DNA from: a virus
Direction: 5' to 3' (one strand)
Length of the DNA stretch: 64,000 nucleotides
Virus record (IMG/VR): IMGVR_UViG_3300010400_000004
Location: 1 to 64,000 of that record
A model generated the notes under the pieces. The model was not told where the DNA came from. It worked only from the letters and a program-made list of their open reading frames with translations, and ran no database searches. Numbering within the stretch: the stretch's first letter is position 1; each line of letters starts with the position of its first letter. The position numbers and the translations under genes are program-made. Of this stretch, positions 26,358 through 33,845 are shown one piece after another.

Positions 26358-26956
26358 AGCAGTTGATCCTTCTTCGATTGTAGCACCACGCGCAATTTTT
26401 TCAAAGCGCCTGAGTGCAGGTTTTGTATATGCTGTCGAGAGTATCCGAGCCGATCTCCGATTTCACCGAATGAAAAACCGGATTCATATCGGAGTATCAA
26501 AATCGCCCTCTCTCTATCATTCAACGATCCGAATATAGCAGGCCGCAGGCCGTTGAATAACTCTTTTGTTTCAAGCCGCGAAAAGTCCGGTTCACAATAG
26601 GTATCGACGAGAGGTTTGTCTTTTTCCGGGTAATCTGCCGAGGTGGTATAAGAATTTTTCACTACAAGGCGGCGTTTGAATTCCCGATTGATCTGACCGC
26701 GCAAATATTGCTTCGTAAAGGCGAAAAATCGGATTCCGTTCGATTTGCGCTTGCGAAAATTCTTCGCGGCCTGCCTGAGAGCAATCCAGCACATCGACAC
26801 GAGTTCTCCCTCAGGAAACTCACCCCGCGAACAGTGCCGGGAATAGTCGAGTGCTTCCGCCATATTGACGAGTGCGAGTTTGTCGAGGGCACGCTTGTTG
26901 CCCTTTTTGATTAGCTCGAATTCTTCGGATGTATCTATTGCTTTGGGAAAATCCAT
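26354..26956 (-). CDS. Sigma-70 family RNA polymerase sigma factor
   Basis: 200 residues. Region 2-like sequence at about 30-110 (ALDYSRHCSRGEFPEGELV, then FRKRKSNGIRFFAFTKQYLR) and a clear region 4 at about 143-190 (LNDRERAILILRYESGFSF, GEIGDRLGYSRQHIQNLH). It is shorter than housekeeping sigma factors and like those of the compact alternative class. It would redirect host RNA polymerase to phage promoters. The candidates are the promoters with shared leaders in this block or unseen late promoters. Confidence 0.85.
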   Translation of the reverse strand: MDFPKAIDTSEEFELIKKGNKRALDKLALVNMAEALDYSRHCSRGEFPEGELVSMCWIALRQAAKNFRKRKSNGIRFFAFTKQYLRGQINREFKRRLVVKNSYTTSADYPEKDKPLVDTYCEPDFSRLETKELFNGLRPAIFGSLNDRERAILILRYESGFSFGEIGDRLGYSRQHIQNLHSGALKKLRVVLQSKKDQLL

Positions 26957-29022
26957 AATCGCGATTTGTTTTCTCCGGTCTCAACGAAGCATTTAATCAT
27001 GCCGTCCTTTTGTAACACTTCAAGAAACCGGTTGATTTGTTCGAGTTTGTAACCTCTGAGCAAAAAATCATTCATCGGATTGCTGTTCAACAATCGGGCG
27101 AGTTGTGTGAGAGTGCCGCGCCACTCCGTTGCCTCCGGAGTCTGAGCGAAAAAGTCCTTGAGTTGTTCGAGTAAAATTTCCTTAATCGGAGCTGCCCTGC
27201 TGGTCTGGTGTGTTTGGTCAATCAAATGGGCGTCGTGATACGGCAAATACCCGTATCGACCGTCCCGCGCAATGTAATCGGGCGGAGTCCAGGCGAGGGC
27301 ATAAGCACAGAGTTGCGGCAATTCCGTCTTGAGCCTCTTCTGCAATTCGTATCTCTCGGGAAAATCGATTTTATCGGTAGTGCATCGATACACACAGGTT
27401 TTCTCCGCCGAAGAGTTATCGAGTGATCCGAGTATCCTCGAACTGGTAAAATCCATATTGGCGGTGATGCCAATTCTACCGGCCCACTCAACTGTTACAG
27501 GAACCCGGAATTTTTCGTTCACTCGGAATTCTTGATTCGCTGCCGCCTTTTTCAGCATAGCACTAAACCGGTCGTGAGCACTGAGAGAATTGCCCGGGGT
27601 CTCGTCGTCGATCGCCCACAACGGAACGTGATAGTTTTCTGAGCCAAAGTCGTCGCCCTGCACAATATATTTCGCGGCATCCACGAATCCTCCGACAGTT
27701 GCTCCGACAACATGCCGAAGCGCGAAGGTCTTGCCGCGATTCGCTACACCGAGGATGAAAATATTCTGTCCTGGACGGGGCAATAATTCGTATCCGGAGG
27801 TGTAAAAATGCTTATACCATGCAAGGAACCATTCGAATTGAATCGGCCCGAAAAGCTGTTTGAGGAAATCCAGCACCCACAAATTCTCCGAGTAGGTCTC
27901 ACTCGGACGCATCACGTTGTTACGCCAAGTGTTCAGGACTTTCCGATGATTGTATTCGATTAAGCCCGGTGTGCGATACACGAACGGAGCTGCACCGACC
28001 ACCCGGGCGTTTTCGTGAAGATGAAATAGCGTGTCTTCGATTTTCTTCTCAGGAATGCCGCAACCTTTCTTGAGATAGATTTTCATCGCTGATTCGTTCA
28101 CCGATTGATAAATCCCATCTATTTTTCGCCAGTAAGCTTGCCCATCGTGGTAAATATCTAGCGTTGCTTTTGCGATTGCGCCTTCATTGATCTCTTTGAC
28201 GAAATCTTTGCCGAGGATTTCCGACCAGGGATAGAAGGGTTTACTTGCGTGAGCACTGAAGGTAAGCATGCCTTCAGCTTTGATAATGGCAGAAAGCGGA
28301 CTAACCGATTCGGCAATCCAAAAACTCGGCCCCTGTGTATCAAGATCAAATGCCGAGGGCCATGAAAAACCTGGGAACCTTTCTTTAATCGCCGCTTCCA
28401 CCACTTCAAGAGGGATTTCGTTTCCTTCGGGGGCTTTGAATTTGAACTTTTTGATTGCTTCGACATAGAATGACTGTAGTTGAATTTCACTTACGGCATC
28501 GGGCGAACCAAGAACTTTACGCCAAGCCGCTCCGTTACAGTAAAGACGGGTTGGGTTTTCAAAAGCTGGCGAATCGAGACCCGGAAGTAGATCGAGAGAA
28601 AGCCACTTGCGAGCCATCTGAAGAATCCAGACAGCAAAGTCTGTGGTTTCAACCGCCATCGGACGAGACAATAACCAGACGAGACGGCAATTACCTCCCA
28701 AGGATCGTTCGATCCACTGAGGCTTGATGGACATGGATGCCACGGCTTCGTCGATTCTATCATCGGGGATTCGGACATCGTAATCGGCCACGAAGGCGTG
28801 AATGAACTTGGCGGGGTTATCTTTACTGAGTCTTTGATTGCAGTTGGCGGGTTCGATGGATGTGTAGAAGTTCCATTTTGTGTTATGAGTTCTGTAAAAA
28901 ATTTGTCTCTCATTTTTATCCTGTTTTACTTTTTCGGATGGCATCTGATCTGGTTTGTATTCCCAAGGAATACAGGGGACCAGAACCTTCTCAATTAAAT
29001 TTCCACAGGCAAAGAACTTCAT
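26935..29022 (-). CDS. Primase-helicase (AEP-like domain plus SF3-type helicase)
   Basis: 695 residues. The N-terminal 200 residues have a primase-polymerase-like pattern (FIHAFVADYDV near residue 75; GGNCRLVWLLSRP). The C-terminal half is a helicase with Walker A GVANRGKT near residue 423, Walker B VPLWAIDDE near 466, and a downstream TANMDF sensor-like segment, as in SF3/DUF5906 proteins. A small winged-helix-like end follows. It overlaps the sigma gene by 22 nt and lies beside the DNA polymerase, so it is the likely replicative primase/helicase. Confidence 0.75.
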   Translation of the reverse strand: MKFFACGNLIEKVLVPCIPWEYKPDQMPSEKVKQDKNERQIFYRTHNTKWNFYTSIEPANCNQRLSKDNPAKFIHAFVADYDVRIPDDRIDEAVASMSIKPQWIERSLGGNCRLVWLLSRPMAVETTDFAVWILQMARKWLSLDLLPGLDSPAFENPTRLYCNGAAWRKVLGSPDAVSEIQLQSFYVEAIKKFKFKAPEGNEIPLEVVEAAIKERFPGFSWPSAFDLDTQGPSFWIAESVSPLSAIIKAEGMLTFSAHASKPFYPWSEILGKDFVKEINEGAIAKATLDIYHDGQAYWRKIDGIYQSVNESAMKIYLKKGCGIPEKKIEDTLFHLHENARVVGAAPFVYRTPGLIEYNHRKVLNTWRNNVMRPSETYSENLWVLDFLKQLFGPIQFEWFLAWYKHFYTSGYELLPRPGQNIFILGVANRGKTFALRHVVGATVGGFVDAAKYIVQGDDFGSENYHVPLWAIDDETPGNSLSAHDRFSAMLKKAAANQEFRVNEKFRVPVTVEWAGRIGITANMDFTSSRILGSLDNSSAEKTCVYRCTTDKIDFPERYELQKRLKTELPQLCAYALAWTPPDYIARDGRYGYLPYHDAHLIDQTHQTSRAAPIKEILLEQLKDFFAQTPEATEWRGTLTQLARLLNSNPMNDFLLRGYKLEQINRFLEVLQKDGMIKCFVETGENKSRLWIFPKQ

Positions 29023-29498
29023 CGAAAATTCGGGGCTGCAAATTTTCCAAAATATTTCTTGGCTGCACGGTCATACGCAATGGCAGCTTCTTTTTCATTA
29101 TGAAAGTAACCTAAATGGAAATGCCGTCCACCCATCCTAAGACCCGCCCTCCATTTACCGGCGAAACGATTCCAGCACACCCCCCGATATTTTGACGACT
29201 TCCTAGCTTGGGGTTTTTGAACAGACATGTGGTTTTGACTGTTAGTTGCTATTCGTATTTTTCTCCGTCGATTATCGAGACCGTTTCCGAATCTATGATC
29301 GACCTCAACTCCGGAGGGAGCGTTCAATACTTCCCGATGCATTAAGACTAGATTCGGTTTCTCTCCTTTAGGACGGTGCCGTGCAGCATAAAACTGCTGG
29401 CCCATTTTAGAAGCATACCATTTGTAACGATTCAACCGGTGAAAATCTCGATTATCCACCATCGCAAATTTTCCTTGCGTCAAAGGTATTAGTTTCAT
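29019..29498 (-). CDS. HNH-AP2 homing endonuclease
   Basis: 159 residues. The N-terminal part is the common lead-in (MKLIPLTQGKFAMVD, YKWYAS). The HNH core is LVLMHREVL, VEVDHRFGNGLDNRR. The C-terminal 55 residues are an AP2 DNA-binding domain (KYRGVCWNRFAGKWRAGL, HLGYFHNEKEAAIAYD, YFGKFAAPNF). It overlaps the primase-helicase start by ATGA. It is one of several independent homing genes in the window and is inserted in the replication cluster. Confidence 0.9.
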   Translation of the reverse strand: MKLIPLTQGKFAMVDNRDFHRLNRYKWYASKMGQQFYAARHRPKGEKPNLVLMHREVLNAPSGVEVDHRFGNGLDNRRRKIRIATNSQNHMSVQKPQARKSSKYRGVCWNRFAGKWRAGLRMGGRHFHLGYFHNEKEAAIAYDRAAKKYFGKFAAPNFR

Positions 29499-29499
29499 G

Positions 29500-29694
29500 T
29501 CAGTTCTTCGCTATCGACGCCAGATGCCAAACAAAATCGTGCATCAGAATTAGTTCGCCATCGATCATTGCTTGCGCGTAATCTTTACCTTTTACGCGCA
29601 CAAGATGCCATTTGTGTTTGTTTATCTGTTCAAACAAATCGTCGTCCACGGTTGCTTGTTTTCCGTTACCATTTACTAATTCTATTTTTTTCAT
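29500..29694 (-). CDS. Short protein resembling the N-terminal part of HNH-AP2 nucleases (possible remnant)
   Basis: 64 residues from ATG 29694. Its pattern (MKKIELVNGNGKQATVDDD, HKWHLVRV, ILMHDFVWHL) matches the lead-in and first His strand of the HNH-AP2 nuclease next to it but stops before the DH..GN catalytic part. It is either a decayed homing endonuclease or a captured domain. It starts 3 nt after the polymerase stop, so it is still positioned for translation. Confidence 0.5.
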   Translation of the reverse strand: MKKIELVNGNGKQATVDDDLFEQINKHKWHLVRVKGKDYAQAMIDGELILMHDFVWHLASIAKN

Positions 29695-29696
29695 AT

Positions 29697-31682
29697 CTAC
29701 TTTAAATAATGCAGAACCTCTTTTGCCTCGGCTTTCACTGGCAACCCGGCGCACCATTCCGGACACTCCGACATGATGGTTTCAACATCGTGTTTGGTGA
29801 TGTGTTGGTCCGCTTCGAGGATCGCTTCATCGTGGCTGGAAAATAAAATGTCAATTCCGGATGTGGCATGCAGGGTTAATAAGTGATCTGAAAATACGTC
29901 TCGCGCCATTCCTTGAGTAACGTTGGCTGTAAAAGCTCCCCCATAGTATTCAAAACGTCTGCCGCCGATTTCGCATGTAAACACTGTTGACAGTTTTGGT
30001 TTGCCGTCCTGGTCCGGTTTTATCCGTCTCTCACATCGGACTTTTTCATACAATAGCGCACGTCCATTCGGGAGAACAACTCTAAAGTCTGAGCCGACGC
30101 TGCGTTTAAACATTGCGTCAAGTCTTGCCCAAATGCCTTTTTCTTTGTCAGCAATCAAAGGATTTTTAGACCGATAATCAGCTACAATTTCTTTCGATTT
30201 TTTTCCATACCCACTGATACGAGTGCCATCCGGCAATTCGATCCATTCGGGGTCTTCGGCTGTTAAATCCGTGCCCGTATAGAGGGCACTCATCGCTATA
30301 AATTTTTCCCAGCCAGCCCCATAACCGAGTGCCAATTCTCTCGCCTTCGCTTCTGCATAAAGCAGCGGATTTTCTTCCTTCAAATCGCCCCCGGTCCACC
30401 CAAGGTTCGTTCGAGCGTGCGCTTCGTAAATACTCATGCCGCCGCGAACCCAATCTAATTTTGCGGTATCTTTAGCAAGCCACGCAAGACACCTTGGCTC
30501 GATTTGCGACAAATCAGAAACAATCATCTTCTTTCCAGGGCGCGGTATTACGAGGTGTCTGAAATCAATCGGATACTTTACCCACTCCGGAAAATTTCCC
30601 TCTTTTTTCTTTTGTTCCAGTGCTGCTTTGATTAGTTTTTCATCGGTCTCCATTACTCCGAGTTGATTGCAAAGAATCGGTTCTTTTCGCATGTTTTGCA
30701 TGTTTATCTTTGCATCTCCGCTCCACCTGCCGGTAATCGCACCGAAATACTTCAAACCAAAGGGCATCGTTCCGTCCGAGCGAATTCTTTCCTTCACCGT
30801 GAGAAAAGTTTTGTAAAGCTTGTTGATCGATCGCCAGCTACTCAAAGCACTGATCCAGGGATTAGCATCTCGATATGTATTTTCCCATTCTTCGTAAGCC
30901 TCTTCGCCCTCATGCGCTTTTACCGGAGGTGACGGAATGCCGACTCTCCTACACTGCTCTGCAATACATTTTGTGGAAGTCGGGGCTGTATCGAAGTCCT
31001 CCCAAGTGTCCTCGTCGCTTCCGTCGTCTTCGAGCCAAGGCAACAGTTTTTCGGTCGCCAGCTTCATTGAATGACTCTGACAAATGTAGGTATCGAGCAG
31101 CTCAGTATTGATCTGCACTCCCCGCATGCCCTGGTCGATTGTCATGTTCGATAATCGCTTTTCTTTCTCGGGCCATTTCGCAGAGTGATCGACCCAAATT
31201 TTTCGACACCAAAAAGGATCGTTGCGCGAATACTCCAGCATGATTTTTTGCTGTTCCGGCGTGAAGTCTGCGGGCCATTTTTTACCATCCGAGCTGTCGC
31301 GAGGGTCTTTGGACAACTTGATTTTGTAGAGGTATTCGAGTGCCTGAGAGAGTGATCTTCGATTGCAGAGGTATGCGGTTAAGTTCGCACTACAGTGCCA
31401 CTCCGCATAAGCAATTTTTGGTGCCCAGCCGCGAGTCACCATTTCATTGTAAACGGTATTGTCGAAATATCGATTATGACTGATAAGCGTTGCCCCTTCT
31501 AGGCACGACCAATTAAAGTCTCTCGGAGAACCGGCCCAGCAACTTGCGCCGTCTGAGACAGAAATTAAATACGGATCAAAGAGGGAATGCTTGCAGTATT
31601 GCTCTGCAATCATCTGCTTCAAGCCGTATTTCAGGCGTTTTGAGAAGTAGGTCTCAAAATCGACCCCGAGGATTTGTCCCAT
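29697..31682 (-). CDS. Family A DNA polymerase with 3'-5' exonuclease domain
   Basis: 661 residues from ATG 31682; an in-frame TTG at 31733 would add 17 residues. The exonuclease motif DFET is at residues 8-11. Polymerase motif A is SDLSQIEPR near 385, the helix with motif B residues lies near 445-460 (KARELALGYGAGWEKF), and motif C is SSHDEAIL near 615. This is the replicative polymerase of T7-type logic, here with a sigma factor and no phage RNA polymerase in the window. The exonuclease part is short. Confidence 0.9.
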   Translation of the reverse strand: MGQILGVDFETYFSKRLKYGLKQMIAEQYCKHSLFDPYLISVSDGASCWAGSPRDFNWSCLEGATLISHNRYFDNTVYNEMVTRGWAPKIAYAEWHCSANLTAYLCNRRSLSQALEYLYKIKLSKDPRDSSDGKKWPADFTPEQQKIMLEYSRNDPFWCRKIWVDHSAKWPEKEKRLSNMTIDQGMRGVQINTELLDTYICQSHSMKLATEKLLPWLEDDGSDEDTWEDFDTAPTSTKCIAEQCRRVGIPSPPVKAHEGEEAYEEWENTYRDANPWISALSSWRSINKLYKTFLTVKERIRSDGTMPFGLKYFGAITGRWSGDAKINMQNMRKEPILCNQLGVMETDEKLIKAALEQKKKEGNFPEWVKYPIDFRHLVIPRPGKKMIVSDLSQIEPRCLAWLAKDTAKLDWVRGGMSIYEAHARTNLGWTGGDLKEENPLLYAEAKARELALGYGAGWEKFIAMSALYTGTDLTAEDPEWIELPDGTRISGYGKKSKEIVADYRSKNPLIADKEKGIWARLDAMFKRSVGSDFRVVLPNGRALLYEKVRCERRIKPDQDGKPKLSTVFTCEIGGRRFEYYGGAFTANVTQGMARDVFSDHLLTLHATSGIDILFSSHDEAILEADQHITKHDVETIMSECPEWCAGLPVKAEAKEVLHYLK

Positions 31683-31793
31683 AAAATTTGTGGGCGGTCT
31701 CTCCCGCCAGTCACGGTGTCCGGTATGGCGCAATTCTTTGCCGTTAGTATTTTCCGGCTCACGCTCTGGCTGTCACCGTTTAACCGTTAAGTT

Positions 31794-32003
31794 CTAAGAC
31801 GCTCCGCCGTTCCATTTAAGCGGATCGAGCCGACTTTCTAAGTTTGCCACTTCTTCCTTCAGGTTCACAACTTGTTTTTTCAGTTGTTCAACCTGGGTGT
31901 CAACGATGAGTAATTCCTTGTCGAGCCGTTCGATATTGAAACATACCGGGCAGCGGTCCGACTCGAAAAGCACCGGATCATGGCCAGCGTGACAGGTCTT
32001 CAT
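31794..32003 (-). CDS. Small zinc-knuckle plus coiled-coil protein
   Basis: 69 residues. The N terminus has Cys/His pairs (CHAGHDPVLF, DRCPVCFN) that could bind one zinc. Residues 28-60 form heptads (LLIVDTQVEQLKKQVVNL). It overlaps its upstream neighbour by 4 nt. Possibly an oligomeric adaptor; no family recognised. Confidence 0.5.
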   Translation of the reverse strand: MKTCHAGHDPVLFESDRCPVCFNIERLDKELLIVDTQVEQLKKQVVNLKEEVANLESRLDPLKWNGGAS

Positions 32004-32308
32004 TCGGGCACCTCTTCCACAAGTTTGACGATGGAGGCTTCTCGATTCGGATAGGCCCGATTTTTAAAATCAAGGGCATCTTCCCGAAGGACAAAAAATT
32101 GACTTAATAGCCCGTATTCCGAAATATCCAGGGCGTATCGAACCCGAGGTTCCGGCTTGATTCGATATTCACAGCGCGGATTTTCGAATCCGAGGTTTTC
32201 TCCGTTCAACCAAATATCATTAGATTCTGGAAACCGATATTGAACAGGTTTTCCTTCAGCATAAGCCGTGATAAACGGCAACATTTTCTTTGCGTGTTCT
32301 CGTGTCAT
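32000..32308 (-). CDS. Conserved-type phage hypothetical protein
   Basis: 102 residues. The opening (MTREHAKKMLPFITAYAEG) followed by a strand with Trp (DIWLNGENLGF) and EYRIKPEP is a pattern seen in many small phage proteins of unknown role. The C terminus is helical. It overlaps both neighbours by 4 nt. Confidence 0.6.
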   Translation of the reverse strand: MTREHAKKMLPFITAYAEGKPVQYRFPESNDIWLNGENLGFENPRCEYRIKPEPRVRYALDISEYGLLSQFFVLREDALDFKNRAYPNREASIVKLVEEVPE

Positions 32309-32658
32309 TGGTTTAGTAGTTGTTCGGAAGTTTCGAGGACGGTTCGAAAAAATTCGAGATAATCTTTACGGCATACCACGTTTACTTGTAGCAGTGCCCG
32401 GGCTGCGGTGTCTCGCATCTCTTTGATCTGAGCATGAGATTTGCCCAAGTCGATTGGCTTTGCTGATGATCCACTTATCGATGTTTCATCGAGTCGTTTA
32501 TTCGGTCCGAGATTGCTACATGCCGTCCGGATCGTCGCTGAGACACTGGCGTCGAGCGCAGTAAGAAAACCCGGGCCGGATTGGTTGCCAAGACCCTTGA
32601 CTAATTTTTTCACCGCCGAGGTGACGATGAATTCCGGTTTTGATGTTTCTTCACTCAT
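32305..32658 (-). CDS. Candidate histone-fold-like small DNA-binding protein
   Basis: 117 residues from ATG 32658. Residues about 10-60 (FIVTSAVKKLVKGLG, GFLTALDASVSATIRTA, GPNKRLDE) have the spacing of a histone fold: short helix, loop, long helix with small residues, then an Asn/Arg-containing loop. Related phage and bacterial histone-like proteins show V.S.VK..VK and ALD..V..I. The C-terminal 50 residues form another helical segment. This is pattern similarity only; an unrelated helical protein is the alternative. Confidence 0.4.
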   Translation of the reverse strand: MSEETSKPEFIVTSAVKKLVKGLGNQSGPGFLTALDASVSATIRTACSNLGPNKRLDETSISGSSAKPIDLGKSHAQIKEMRDTAARALLQVNVVCRKDYLEFFRTVLETSEQLLNQ

Positions 32659-33277
32659 TGTCGTCGCCTTCCTCTTTCGTTCCAGCCGGTTCGAGCTTCT
32701 GCAAGCAGCTCGGACAATCCGGGGCACCGATGTCGAGCCACTTTTGCGTTATCCGGATCGTGTAGCCGCAACCTCCGCATTCGCATTTCAGAAGTCGCGT
32801 CGATTGTTTCTTGCCGGGTGCCTTGAGACCGTTGAGTGGCGAGTGCGGATATTCGCCAAGCACCGCCGTCCATGTCGAAAACTCCGAAATCAGTTTTTCG
32901 CCCGCGTTGGTGGAGGTAAGTTTTCCTTCCAGACCGACCGCCCGAGCGCACTTTCCGAAAACTTTATTGTGACCTTCCTTGTGTCCGACTACAGCGTGGA
33001 CAACCTCGTGAACGAGCGTTGCGAGGACTCCCGTGTCCGAGTCGATTTCCTCAATCGCGGGACTGATGAAAATCTGCGCGGCCTTTTTGTCGGCACTTGA
33101 TGTTTTCGACCAGCATTCACCGAGGACTCGTTTCTTGTTCGCCAAACCGCCGCGCACTGGCCAGCCGCACGCAACTCTCACCTGGGGCACTTCGTATCCT
33201 GAGGCTTTGAAAAGGCTCGTCATCGCGCCGACTGCCGCCTGGAGCCATTCTTCCCGAGTTTTGTATTGTTTGCTCAT
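32651..33277 (-). CDS. SprT-like zinc metallopeptidase
   Basis: 208 residues from ATG 33277. The HExxH motif is TLVHEVVHAVVGHKEGHN (His90, Glu91, His94, with His103 as third ligand candidate). The C terminus has a zinc ribbon (KCECGGCGY, then CPSC). This is the layout of SprT/SPRTN-type proteases, which in cells digest protein crosslinked to DNA. Its place among replication genes suits such a role at phage forks. Confidence 0.75.
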   Translation of the reverse strand: MSKQYKTREEWLQAAVGAMTSLFKASGYEVPQVRVACGWPVRGGLANKKRVLGECWSKTSSADKKAAQIFISPAIEEIDSDTGVLATLVHEVVHAVVGHKEGHNKVFGKCARAVGLEGKLTSTNAGEKLISEFSTWTAVLGEYPHSPLNGLKAPGKKQSTRLLKCECGGCGYTIRITQKWLDIGAPDCPSCLQKLEPAGTKEEGDDNE

Positions 33278-33480
33278 ATTTTTTGTGGAACGTAATTCGC
33301 TAGTTCGTATTGAATTTCCGGCCATTGTTTTCGGCAGTCATCGAGGAAAGTCTCTGCTGCTTCGACAGACTGCCCGATATTACAATACCACACCTCGCCA
33401 TTTTCCTTGCGCGTGCATCGAATCCAGTAGCATTGACTGGCTGGCAGAATTTGATCCGCCTTCATCGGTTCCCGGTTCAT
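33274..33480 (-). CDS. Hypothetical small protein
   Basis: 68 residues from ATG 33480 (MNREPMKADQILPASQCYWI). A central strand pair carries Trp and Cys (VWYCNIG), then a helix (VEAAETFLDDCRKQW). It overlaps the SprT-like gene by 4 nt. No family recognised. Confidence 0.5.
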   Translation of the reverse strand: MNREPMKADQILPASQCYWIRCTRKENGEVWYCNIGQSVEAAETFLDDCRKQWPEIQYELANYVPQKI

Positions 33481-33481
33481 G

Positions 33482-33781
33482 TTACTTGCTCCCGTGTTCA
33501 AGTCCGCGAAAATAGGCTCGCACGGTGGGATACCGGCCAGCCTGCAAAAACGACTTCGCGATGTCCACCGACAATTCAGCGATAGCGCGGAGGTTGGCCT
33601 TGTAAAGTTTCGAAACCCAATAGCTTTGGTCTGCGATTGCGCGAACCTGATCGTAAGCAATCACGCTTAGTTTCGCGGGATTCTGCTGTTCAGCGATTTT
33701 CTTTTCGGCAAACTGCAACCAGTCAATTGCCACCATCGAAGCCACCGCTTCCGCGTATTTTGAATTGTGTTTTTGTTTCAT
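33482..33781 (-). CDS. Hypothetical helical protein, first gene of an operon
   Basis: 99 residues from ATG 33781, mostly helical (AVASMVAIDWLQFAEKKIA, LRAIAELSVDIAKSFL). A promoter and a leader hairpin lie directly upstream, so this is the first gene of the transcript that runs through the SprT-like, DNA polymerase and primase genes. Function unknown. Confidence 0.55.
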   Translation of the reverse strand: MKQKHNSKYAEAVASMVAIDWLQFAEKKIAEQQNPAKLSVIAYDQVRAIADQSYWVSKLYKANLRAIAELSVDIAKSFLQAGRYPTVRAYFRGLEHGSK

Positions 33782-33795
33782 ATTTTTTTTTGTTG

Positions 33796-33845
33796 GTCGT
33801 TTATTCGACTTCACTACTTATCGCACCTTATCCAACGAATGTCAA
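33796..33845 (-). promoter_or_regulatory. Promoter with AATAAA-loop leader hairpin
   Basis: On the minus strand: -35 TTGACA (33845-33840), 17 nt, -10-like GATAAG (33822-33817). The short leader holds GTCG-AATAAA-CGAC (33809-33796) and then a run of A before ATG 33781. No Shine-Dalgarno sequence is visible. The -10 is weak. The same leader design is found at two other starts in this block, which supports it. Confidence 0.6.
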
